Shown here in pieces: positions 21,509 to 31,302 of a stretch of 64,000 nt of DNA (position 1 is its first letter; each line of letters begins with the position of its first letter). Below the pieces are notes generated by a model that did no database searches, was not told where the DNA came from, and saw only the letters and a list, made by a program, of their open reading frames with translations. This DNA comes from Zea mays (lineage: Eukaryota; Streptophyta; Magnoliopsida; Poales; Poaceae): assembly GCF_902167145.1 (NCBI RefSeq), contig NC_050096.1:198044566-198108565 (forward strand), read 5' to 3'. The position numbers and the translations under genes were made by a program.

Positions 21509-22810
21509 GGCCCCCCGAGTGGTGGCCCGTGAATTTGAGATGTCGTGGTGGCGGTCGGAGAGAAGGGGGTGCACTGGCGCAAGCAATTGGTGGCTTTCAC
21601 CGTGGCGAGCTCACCGGCGATCACCGGATATGCATAACGCGAGCTACTGCAACATGGTGAAACACCAAGGCACGTGGCGCAAGGTCGTGAGGGAGCCAAT
21701 GCCGGTGAATCTATCCGAAGCAGCCGTGACTCAGGCGGGTACGGTGGCCGGAGTAGAATAGTGGCCGGAGTTCATCCACGTGCGATATTTCTTACCCTTC
21801 AACGTTATCCAACTACGCTGAGCACGAATCACCACGGCGGACGCGAATCCGGGCGCACAGTCACCGGTGGTGAGTCATCTGAATCTAGTGTTCTGATCCG
21901 GACACTGTACCATTGTGAACATGTTTAGAGCACCTGACAGACAGATTTGTGGTGCCTAGATCTCAGATTTTCACGTAAGAACTTGCTAATTCCTCTGTAG
22001 CAAACTTGTAGCCCTATGATCCAGCTACAAATCGACTATGGCAACTACCCTCAATCGAGCAATAGATCTTACTCTAATTTAACCCAAAAGTTTGGCCAAT
22101 GTCACTAGTGACCTAAATTCAGTCATCAGAGTGACTGACAGCACAACTTTGAGCTTATTTTTCTCCAAACTTTGTATGTGATCAAAGCTTAGTTACTTAA
22201 GAAAAGTTGTTCTCCTATTATAGCTCTAGACTTTTGGTGTGTTGACCCTAGGCAAATTCTTTGTATTTTTAGAACTACAGAGCTCCAAAGTCAGCCCTAT
22301 TTACTGATTTTCAGACTTAGTCACATGAGAGGTGTAGAGTGGCTTTTTGCAAATAAGCCCAAATCTCATGGTTTGATTTGCAAATCTTCAAATATGTGAA
22401 CCATATGATTTGAGGTACCCTAACACCTTGGTTTTTGCACTTAGATCCAAAAGTGTGCAAAATTTACATATAACCCCCTAGGGTTTCAGCTTAGGGTTTA
22501 TCTAGGGTTTATTTAGAGTTTTTGACACTTCTAGGGTTTGGGTGCCACTTAAGTCCATTAAATGTGATATCTTATGATTATTTCTCATGGGTGTTGAAGT
22601 TTTCTCATGCTTAGGCTTTATTATCACTCCTAAACCTGGTTTAGGGTTAAGTACCCTACCCTAGTGTTTCACACATAACAAGTCACATCAATACAACTTG
22701 TTTGAAATTTTTTCCTAGTGAATGCACTCTAAGTGTAACAAACACATGATATGCTAATGCTCATGATGTTATGCTCAAGTTTTAGTGACAGTAACACCAG
22801 GGGTGTTACA

Positions 22811-23249
22811 TTCATCTTCTCTATCTGAGCTCTCTTCTTACCTAGATAGTGACACTGAAACTAAGTTTGGTCCAGATTTTGACATACTTAGTTGGTGGCA
22901 GCGCCATAATCTGACTTATCAAATTATTTCTATACTTGCTAGAGATATTATGACTGTCCCTGTCTCTACTATATCTTTAGAATCCACTTTCAGTCTAGCT
23001 AGCAGGGTTCTCGAGGAGCGGCGACGATGGCTGATAACGGACATGGTGGAGGTGCTCTCATGCATCAAGGACTGGGAACTGGCTAACCAACACAAGCAAC
23101 ATACTGTGGAGAAGGAAACCAAGGATGTTGAGGCAGTTTTTGAAGCTATGTATCTCAATGATGAGCAAGAATTATCACCTGGGAGCAAGAGAAAGGTTCA
23201 AGAAGGAAGCAAAGATGAGCAAGGGGGAAGGAGGAAGGAAAAAACTTGA
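22811..23249 (+). pseudogene. C-terminal fragment of a hAT transposase
   Basis: The frame runs from the LTR junction at 22811 to TGA at 23247. It carries the hAT C-terminal dimerisation region: FDILSWWQRH near the start, then STISLESTFSLASRVLEERR and a final CIKDW (roughly the first 90 codons after the junction). A lysine/glutamate-rich tail follows. The DNA-binding and most of the catalytic region are missing, so it cannot transpose. The full family is usually 600-700 residues. The upstream ATG at 22785 belongs to the LTR and is incidental. Confidence 0.8.
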
Positions 23250-23614
23250 ACTTCTAGTTTTATATCTATGTATGTTGTTTTGTAATAACCATGAACATGG
23301 ACTGTGAACTAGACTATAAACTTTATAAGGAGCTGGTTGTACTCTTTTCCTTCCTAGGGTTTTCTCACGAGGTGTGAGCTTTTACCTAGAAAGGTTTTTA
23401 ATGAGGCAACATTGCACTAAGGCTCCAATTAAATTTTATATTAGCTATTTGTCTTATGTTATGTGATGTTCTGAGTTCTGTGATGTTCTAAGATTTTCAT
23501 ATGGTTGTTTTGATATTATGTATACTATTCTGGTATCTTGAAGAGCTGAATTAAGTTGTATTTATGTGTATAAATGGGAAGTTTCTGCGATGGTACAATT
23601 TATGTGTATCTCTG

Positions 23615-23825
23615 AGATGGCAAGGGCCCGGCACGCACTGATGGGCTTACTGTGCTCCAAGCTCGGCCCGGCCCATGTAACATCTGGCGTGCCGGGTATG
23701 GGCTTCCTTGACAGCCCACGTGCCAGCCCGGCCCGGCACGATGATGTATCCATGTCGTGCCTAGGCATGCCATAGTCGGGCCAGGCCAATGCGCACTTGG
23801 GCCAGGCTGGCCCGACACGTACAGT
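23615..23825. repeat. GC-rich subterminal repeats of the hAT remnant
   Basis: Many copies, in both orientations, of GGCCCGGCACG-like motifs lie about 400-600 bp after the transposase stop. Clustered short repeats near the ends are typical of hAT elements and serve as transposase binding sites. The terminal inverted repeat itself is not clearly seen. Confidence 0.55.
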
Positions 23826-23840
23826 TGGACATGTATAATT

Positions 23841-24323
23841 ATTGATAGATACATCAGCCAAAATGAATGTGGATAAATTGTTCAATAAAGTAGTGTTTAG
23901 TATGCTTTAGCCCGCAATAAATATAGACTCTAAAAATCATTGTTTGTCTAAACGATCATTTAGCCCATTTAATGTCCCGTTTAGCTAGTTTAATTGATCG
24001 TTTAGCCTGTTTAAATAGCTTACATACAGCATACTCAAGACGTGTTCGGATCCAAACAATTAATATTGCTAGTTCAACTAATACCTCAAAATTGACTCTG
24101 GTAGATGTAGATCTAATTGCATGTTTAGATGGACAAAGACTAGTTATTATACATGGCTAGTCAGCTAAAAAATTGGTCAACTAGTTGTTACTCATACCTA
24201 TTTGATCATGTGCTAACATATATAGGGTGAAAGAGAGGAGAGAAAATAGGAGATCGATGTGACTTTTTATACTTATAGCACTTTTAACCTTTATTAGTTG
24301 GGTGTGAAAGACCAGTGAACTAA
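23841..24323. other. AT-rich flank without a gene
   Basis: It has short stretches similar to 61900-62230 (for example CAACTAATACCTCAAAAT), which suggests older small elements on both sides of the Helitron region. No coding signal is seen. Confidence 0.5.
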
Positions 24324-24344
24324 TCTCTACTACTCTATAAGGAG

Positions 24345-24974
24345 ATAACGTGGGCGTCCATAGGGCTTCACCATGCCCCCACCCGCGTGTCCCCACTCCT
24401 GTGTCGAGATCTCACGCCCTAGACACCGCCACAGTGGCACAGCGCCCCGCCTCACCACGCTCCTGGCCCGCCACGCAATCTTCTGCCCCACCCCGTGTGC
24501 CTTCATCAATCCCATCCGCCGTGCCCACCAAGTCTTGAGATCGAGCAGATCCACCATCCCGCGCCCTCGCACTCCCTCTCCAATTGGCTTGGCGCGTGCT
24601 CGTGCGGCGGTCGAGGCGAAGGCACCTGCGTTAACTCTAAGGAGGAGCAACGCCTCCTCTAGATCCAGGAGTCTGAGGAGGCTGTGGAGTCCGAGTGTGC
24701 GCTCTGTGACTTCAAGGACGCCGACCCATCGTTGCTGTCCTCATCATCCACCATCTCATTGCTCTCGCTCTCGCACTCGCACTCCCTCTCCTTGTAGCTC
24801 CACTTGCAAGTCACCACCAGATCTCCCATCCTGCGACTGCGAGGAGGTCGCCCCCGCCCCACTTCTTCCTTCCCCACGACACCTCTCTGCCGCCGTCACA
24901 CGCTCCCGACGCTCCGCTTCTTCGCGTTGGAGGAAATCGACATCGGCGCTGCCGCCGCCGTTGGGCTCGACCTG
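24345..24974. other. GC-rich captured sequence of unknown origin
   Basis: The base composition is exon-like, but no protein family is recognised on either strand. A minus-strand frame at 24659-24877 is rich in Ser, Glu and Asp and may be low-complexity. Confidence 0.35.
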
Positions 24975-25464
24975 AAGGATCTAGGCCAATAGGGTACACT
25001 AGTGGCCCGCCGGACTTTGCTGGATGGCGCAGAACCTCGACGGTCTCAAGCTCGATAGCATCAAAGAAGTTGATGAGGATGGCTTCGGTGGCTTCGTGAC
25101 AGCACACGACGACGTGCATCATCACCACGTACGATGGGTCGAACCGGTCCTAGAGCGGCGAGACGATGTCAAGCCCTAGGATGGGCATGCAACCGGGTAG
25201 ACACACCGGCTCGACCAGGTCTCTGAACTCGCCAGGCAAGGAGGCAGCCAGCTCGGAGAAGTGGACAACGAGCGAGAGCATGTGGAGGTTCATGGGCATG
25301 AAGAGGCACCACGCGGACACGACAATGTCGCATGCAATGGCGAAGGAGGTCGTCCTGAACTGGTTGGCACCGAACGCGGCAAGGTGGGTGGTGTCGCAGA
25401 ACTCCACGAGCAGGCTCGCGAGCGCCGGGAGCGAGCGCGCGCACTTCTCAGTCATGAGCTCCAT
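24975..25464 (-). pseudogene. Captured fragment of a UDP-glycosyltransferase
   Basis: The minus-strand reading begins with a LPALASLLVEF segment and passes one stop (TAG at 25150). It continues with a H-E-A-T-E-A-I-L-I-N-F-F-D-A-I-E-x-E run and then VLRHP and VYPIG. This order matches the N-terminal domain of plant family-1 glycosyltransferases such as hydroquinone glucosyltransferases (about residues 90-225 of about 480). The C-terminal sugar-donor (PSPG) box is absent. It is a Helitron-borne gene fragment without function as an enzyme. Confidence 0.65.
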
Positions 25465-25539
25465 GACGCCTCACCTTCCTCAAGCTCCACGGCGCCCTCG
25501 CCCTCGCGAGCTAGAAACGCCCTCCTCCCTGTCGTCTAT

Positions 25540-25665
25540 GTTCATCTCCATGACACTTATGGATGCGTACGCCAAGACCAGCCACCTTGAGCTGGTGCTG
25601 AAGGTGCTCGGCAAAATGCCTAGCAGGAACATTGTCTCACGGACCATGCCTGTCGCCTCACTGGT
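25540..25665 (+). pseudogene. Captured PPR-protein fragment
   Basis: The frame contains LMDAYAKTSHLELVLKVLGKMPSRNIVS-like text split over about 30 codons, with the pattern (L)MDxYAK...LELxxxVxxxMPxRNxVS of a plant PLS-type pentatricopeptide repeat. Only about one repeat is recognisable before the frame becomes unrelated. It lies in the opposite orientation to the adjacent glycosyltransferase piece, so the two came from different genes. Confidence 0.5.
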
Positions 25666-25953
25666 GAGGGGTGGCCAGTGGCACTACATGCTCTTTCCTT
25701 TAGTGTGGCCCATGACTCCCATGCCTACACGATCATGGTCACGGCGATGTCCTCGTCCTCGTCCAAGAAGTCTAACTTCTTTGGCCACATGTGGGATAGA
25801 GCACGCGGTAAACCATGCCTCCCTGCTTTGCACACACATGTCTAGCTATCGCCATTTCTGCAACCTTTTCGTTTCTCTTCTATGAACTGCTCATGAGAAA
25901 TGGAATATCTTCGCATCGAGTTTGTCCATCCTAACAATGAGTTCACTTTGCAG

Positions 25954-26065
25954 ACAAGTCTGACATTGAAAGGATCTGTAAGGAAGTCTTCAAGGACCTG
26001 TCAGACAAGAACACGGGGCTCCTGGACATCAACTCCCTCCACGTCGCTACCCTCATGTTTTACAA
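25954..26065 (+). pseudogene. Captured exon 1 of an unrecognised gene
   Basis: Bounded by TTTGCAG on the left and GTGAGA on the right. It reads KSDIERICKEVFKDLSDKN then TGLLDINSLHVATLMFY. The segment from DLSDKNTG to LDINSL looks like a degenerate EF-hand loop. It joins in frame to the next exon. The gene is not recognised. Confidence 0.5.
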
Positions 26066-26167
26066 GTGAGAATTTCGTTTCTTATTAACCGCTTTGCTTC
26101 AGTGTTGGATCGATGATCTGTATGTGCTGACTGTGCTTCCCTCTTTCTCGATTACGGCTTTCACCAG

Positions 26168-26239
26168 TTCAATCATTAGGCAGTTGGTCGGCCCTCACAA
26201 GGACCCTCCTTGCAAGAACACCATCACCGAGAAATGGAT
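26168..26239 (+). pseudogene. Captured exon 2 of the same gene
   Basis: Acceptor TTCACCAG and donor GTAAAT. Joined to exon 1 the codon across the splice is AA/T and the reading continues SIIRQLVGPHKDPPCKN. The intact splice signals and continuous frame show that two exons and an intron were captured together as genomic DNA. Confidence 0.5.
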
Positions 26240-26510
26240 GTAAATTTTCCCATGCTTCTTGAACAGCGTTGCAACGTACGATGATAGCACATATTAATTT
26301 AGCCCCTTGCAGCTGACCCTCGGTGACACCGGCAGGGCGACAACGGCGCACTCGGGGTCGTCCTCATCTCTCTTTATATAATTGCATTTCCATAGAAAAT
26401 AATTCTAGAAGTCACACACACCATTCACTTTCTCGCTCCACTCTCTCGCTGAGTGATGGAAGGACGGTGAGAGGGAAGGGAAGGGAAGGAGGAGGGTGAG
26501 CGGTGGGGAC

Positions 26511-26603
26511 ATGGCAGCGAAAGCAAGCAGTGCAGCCACCTCCGGTGTGTCATACGTGGAGCAGTGTAGGAAGCAAGTCCTTGAGAACCTGAAGCATCTG
26601 GAG
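26511..26603 (+). pseudogene. Captured first exon with 5' leader
   Basis: ATG 26511 follows a purine-rich leader. The 31 codons end at GAG/GTGAGC, a good splice donor, and include YVEQCRKQVLENLKHLE. This resembles the N-terminus of some plant B3-domain proteins (YEE-x-R-x-x-R-V-x-ENxxxxE), a weak match from memory. What follows (26604-27434) reads as intron and is interrupted by the copia element. Confidence 0.45.
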
Positions 26604-27434
26604 GTGAGCAAGCTGGTGGTATGTTCCCATTACTCCTCGAGATAGATACTGGTCACATTTCACAACACACACTTTTTGTTAAATTGGTACATAATATTGT
26701 ACCCTGCTTGAATATCCCGTCGAATTTTATTTCTGCGATTCTTGCAGTGTGGTCTATTTTACATTTTGATTATGTGGGTAGACATCCCATGTCGCGATTA
26801 GATCATGTCCCATATCCCATATGAACAGTTAAGCCCATGAGTACACTATGGATTAGTATTCCATGTTTTGGTGGGATGATATTAGAGTCTCTCAATCTCG
26901 TGATTGGCAATTATAACTTCATAAGGTTGTGATTTTGTATTGAATTGAGTTCTTGAAATTAGTAGTGCCAAGAGGTTTTGTTCATAATAATGTTGACACT
27001 GATATGTTTTTTGTTTGTTCCGCTAGTTTGATGATCTAGATACTTTTTTGTTGCTTGATCTATGATTTTGGCAAATACTGACTGCATCTTGGGTGTCATG
27101 TTCTTGGCAGCGATTCTTGGCAGCCGCAGGGAAAAATGGTTGTTCTTTTGCGTATAATTTAGGGGAATCAGGCTCTAGATTTTTGGGCTTTCATGGTTCC
27201 CATTCTGCATTTAGATTGTCGTTCTCTCTTTATGTGCCATGTTGGATGGTTCTCTCTACTTCCAGTTCAGCCTGCATACATTACTAATAAATACCACAAT
27301 TTTGAATCCGAAACTGTGTAGAGAAATTGGTTAGGATGAAATAGAAAGAGATAGGATGATACTGCAATTGGAGGAGGATTGTCTCAATGGTTACAGACAA
27401 AAGGTGAATCAGATAAGGAAGCATAAGGCATACC
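26604..27434 (+). other. Intron-like AT-rich sequence
   Basis: It follows a splice donor and has no supported coding region. It is interrupted at 27435 by the Opie-type element and resumes at 36549. Confidence 0.45.
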
Positions 27435-28601
27435 TGAAAGGGAAATAGGGTCAAACCTTTTCCTAAATAATTTTGGTGGTTGAATTGCCCAACACAAACA
27501 ATTGGACTAACTAGTTTGCTCTAGATTAAATGTTCTATAGGTGCCAAAGGTTCGACCAAACCAATAAAAAGTTAAAATTAGGGTTCAAAAAGAAAGGAGC
27601 AAAAGAAACCAAAGGCTGCCCTGGTCTGGTGCACGGTGTGCCAGGGAGATCAACTCTGAACTCCTCAGCTTCGGGTTTTCTCCAGCGCACTCCGCTAAAA
27701 TTCACCAGACTGTCTGGTGTAACACTGGACTGTCCGGTGTGCCACGCGGAGCAACGGCTACTGCGCCAACGGTCGTCTGCAAAAGCAACAGTGAACAGTG
27801 AATAGTGCGCGGGCAGCGCGCGCAGATTCAGAGCAGCGCCAGAAGGTGCACCGGATAGTGAACAGTACCTGTCCGGTGCGGCACCGGACTATCCAGTGCC
27901 CCAAGATGTTAGAGCTCGAACGGTCAAAACTGTCAGAACCCTAATGGTTGGGTGACATGGCTGGCGCACCGGACTGTTCGGTGCGCCCATCGACAGCAGC
28001 CCTCCCCAATGGCTGTTTTGGTGGTTGGGGCTATAAATACCCCCCAACCACCACCATTCAAGGCATCCAAGTTTCCAGCAATTTGCATTCAATACAAGAG
28101 CTCTAGACTTCATTCTAAGACACAAAACAAAAGATCAAATCCTCTCTAAGTCCCAAACTTATTCCAAAGACTTAGTTTGAGAGAGAGACATTTGTGTTCA
28201 TTTGAGTTCTTGTCGCTTGGATCGCTTTTCTTCCTCCCCATTCTTGTTCTCAAGTCATTTGTAATCAAAGCAAGAGACACCAAGTTGTGGTGGTCCTTTT
28301 AGGGGTCTAAGTGACCCGTTTGATTGAGGAGAAAAGCTCACTCGGTCTAAGTGACCGTTTGAGAGAGGGAAAGGGTTGAAAGAGACCCGGTCTTTGTGAC
28401 CACCTCAACAGAGAGTAGGTTTGCAAGAACCGAACCTTGGTAAAACAAATAACCGTGTCATCCACTTCATTTGCCTTTGATTTGTTTTTTACCCTCTCTC
28501 TCAGACTCGGATTTATTCTAACGCTAACCCCGGCTTGTAGTTGTGCTTAAAGTTTGTAAATTTTAGATTCCGCCTATTCACCCCCCTCTAGGCGACTTTC
28601 A
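27435..28601 (+). repeat. 5' LTR of the copia element
   Basis: 1167 bp, TGAAAGGG to CTTTCA. It has a TATA box at 28032. Compared with the 3' LTR it lacks a net 34 bp around 27632, where part of the CACCGGAC/GTCCGGTG palindromes was lost. Confidence 0.95.
28032..28039 (+). promoter_or_regulatory. TATA box of the copia 5' LTR
   Basis: GGGCTATAAATACCCCCC is conserved at 35966 in the 3' LTR. Confidence 0.75.
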
Positions 28602-28603
28602 AT

Positions 28604-28615
28604 TGGTATCAGAGC
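28604..28615 (+). other. Primer-binding site (initiator tRNA-Met)
   Basis: TGGTATCAGAGC lies 2 bp after the 5' LTR. Confidence 0.9.
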
Positions 28616-28649
28616 CTGGTACTTCATTAGAGCCTAACCGCTCGAAGTA

Positions 28650-31286
28650 ATGTCGGGAGATCACGCCAAGAAGAAGATCGTGACTGGCGGTGACAAGCCT
28701 ACAAGCCATGGGAAGGCTCCATCGGGAGAGTCCGGCAACAAGGTGAAGGGATCCCCTTCACATGTCAAGTCGCATCGGAGCAGCGACAAGAAAAAGAAGA
28801 TGAAGAAGGTGGTCTACTATGAGACCGACTCTTCGTCGCCATCCACCTTCGGCTCCGACGCGCCATCTGTCACTTCTAAGCGCTATGAGCGCAAGAAGTT
28901 TAGTAAGATCCCCTTACGCTATCCTCACATTTCCAAACGCACTCCTTTACTTTCCGTCCCATTAAGCAAACCACCGGTTTTTTACGGTGAAGATTATTGT
29001 ATGTGGAGTGATAAAATGAGGCACCATCTAACCTCACTCCACGCTAGCATTTGGGACATTGTTGAGTTTGGGGCACAGGTACCATCCGTAGGGGATGAAG
29101 GCTATGATTCGGACGAGGTCGCCCAAATCAAGCGCTTTGATTCCCAAGCAACTACTATACTCCTTGCCTCTCTATGTCGAGAGGAGTATAATAAGGTGCA
29201 AGGGTTGAAAAGTGCCAAGGAGATTTGGGACATGCTCAAGACCACGCACGAGGGAGATGAGGTGACCAAGATCACCAAGCGGGAGATGATCGAGGGGGAG
29301 CTCGGTCGGTTCGTCCTCAACCAAGGAGAGGAGCCACAAGCAATGTACAACCGGCTCAAGACCTTGGTGAACCAAGTGCGCAACCTCAGGAGCACCAAAT
29401 GGGATGACCATGAGATGGTCAAGGTTATTCTAAGATCAATCGTTTTTTGTAATCCCACACAAGTTCAATTAATTCGTGGTGATCCTAGATACAAGCTAAT
29501 GTCTCCCGAGGAAGTCATAGGAAAGTTTGTGAGCTTTGAATTTATGATCAAAGGCTCCAAACAAATCATTAACTTGGAGCAAGGCGGCACCTCCACACCC
29601 GAGGTGCAACCCATCGCATTCAAGGCGATGGAGGAAGAAAAGAAGGATTCTATACCAAGTAGGATCCCCATCGACGCCTCCAAGCTTGGCAATGAGGAGA
29701 TGGCGCTCATCATCAAGAGCTTCCGTCAAATCCTCAAACAAAGGAAGGGGAAGGACTACAAACCCCGTTCCAAAAGGGTGTGCTACAAGTGTGGTAAGCC
29801 CGGTCATTTCATTGCTAAATGTCCATTATCTAGTGATAGTGGCAGGGGCGACGACAAGAATGGAAAGAGGAAGGAGAAGAAAAGGTACTACAAGAAGAAG
29901 GGCGGCGATGCCCACGTATGTCAGGAATATGACTCCGATGAGAGCTCCACCGACTCCTCCTCCGACGAGGATGCCGCAAACATCGCCATCAATAAGGGCC
30001 TCCTCTTCCCAAACGTCAGCCACAAATGCTTCATGGCAAAGGACGGCAAGAAGAAGAAGGTAAAATCTAGAGCCTCCACAAAATATACAACATCTAGTGA
30101 TGAGGCTAGCTCTAGTGATGATGAGGAAAACTTGCTTAGTCTTTTTGCCAACCTTAACATTCAACAAAAGGAAAAATTAAATGAGTTGATAGGTGCTATT
30201 CATGAGAAGGATGAACTCTTGGATAGCCAAGAGGAATTCCTTATTAAGGAAAATAAGAAGCATGTTAAGGTGAAAAATGTTTATGCTTAGGAGATAGAAA
30301 AATGTGAAAAATTAACAAGTGAGCTTAGCATTTGCCATGACACCATTTCCAACCTTAGAGCCGAGAATGCTAGTTTTATTGCTAAGGTTGAGAAGTTAAA
30401 TGCTTGTGATGATTCAATTACCAATCTTAGAAATGATAATGCTAGTTTGATTGCTAAGATTGATAAATTGAATGCCTCACTTTCTAGCCTTTAAATTGAG
30501 AATGAAAAATTAATTTCTAAGGCTAAAGATTTAAATGTTTGCAATGATGTTATTTCCAATCTTAGAAATGAAAATGCCATGTTACATGCTAAGATTGATG
30601 AATTAAATGTTTGCAAACCCTCTACTTCTGCTGTTGAGCATATTTCTATTTGCACTAGATGTAGAGATATTAATGTTGATGCTATCCATGATCACCTAGC
30701 TTTAATTAAACAACAAAATGATCACATAGCTCAACTTAGTGCTAAAATTAATGAGCATGAAGTAGAAAATGAAAAATCTAAATTTGCTAGAAGCATGCTC
30801 TATAATGGGAGACGCCCTGGCATTAAGGATGGCATTGGCTTCCAACAGTGAGGCAATGTCAAGCTTAATGCCCCTAAGAAATTATCCAACTTTGTTAAGG
30901 GCAAAGCTCCCATCGTTCAGGATAACGAGGGTTACATTTTATATCCTGCTGGTTATCCTGAGCACAAAATTAGGAGAATTCATGCTAGGAAGTCTCATTC
31001 TGTTTCTCACCATGCTTATATGTATAAGAATGAGGCATCTAGTACTAAGCAATCAATCCATGTTAAATTGCCTAAAAAGAAATCTCCTACTGCATCAAAT
31101 GAGCCTATTGTTTCATTTAAGACTTTTGATGCTTCTTATGTGCTAACTAACAAATCAGGCAAAGTAGTTGCCAAATATGTTGGGGGCAAACACGAGGGCT
31201 CCAAGACTTTTGTTTGGGTACCCAAGGTACTTGTTTCTAATGTGAAAGGACCCAAGACCGTTTGGGTACCTAAGAACAAGGCCTAA
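28650..31286 (+). pseudogene. gag: Gag of the Sirevirus-type element, with stops
   Basis: ATG 28650 opens a 546-codon frame with the copia-type gag region (the CMWSDKMRHHL segment at about residue 115) and a CCHC zinc knuckle at 29781-29822 (CYKCGKPGHFIAKC). After the stop at 30288 the same frame continues with stops at 30492 and 30849, through a coiled-coil repeat region (NLRAENASFIAKVEKLN-like units), to TAA at 31284. The long coiled-coil C-terminal extension is typical of maize Sireviruses. The protein would form the RNA particle; three stops make this copy defective. Confidence 0.9.
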
Positions 31287-31302
31287 ACTTGTTTTGTAGG
31301 TT

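Larger units (their letters stand above)
18163..22810 (-). mobile_element. Reverse-oriented gypsy LTR (possibly Xilon/Tekay type), partial
   Basis: The right end at 22810 is the complement of TGTAACACCCCTGG, a common grass gypsy LTR start. A minus-strand TATA box lies about 1.3 kb inside (21501-21508), which fits a long U3. Because U3 faces right, this is the outer edge of a 5' LTR or a solo LTR. The left end is cut at 18163. It is interrupted by the miniature element at 18612-19558. No gene is supported; frames in 20940-21930 are GC-rich LTR sequence. The family name is a memory-based guess. Confidence 0.6.

Noticed and set aside
20943..21928. Several overlapping GC-rich frames
   Set aside because: They lie inside an LTR, overlap on both strands, have no domain and no shared family.
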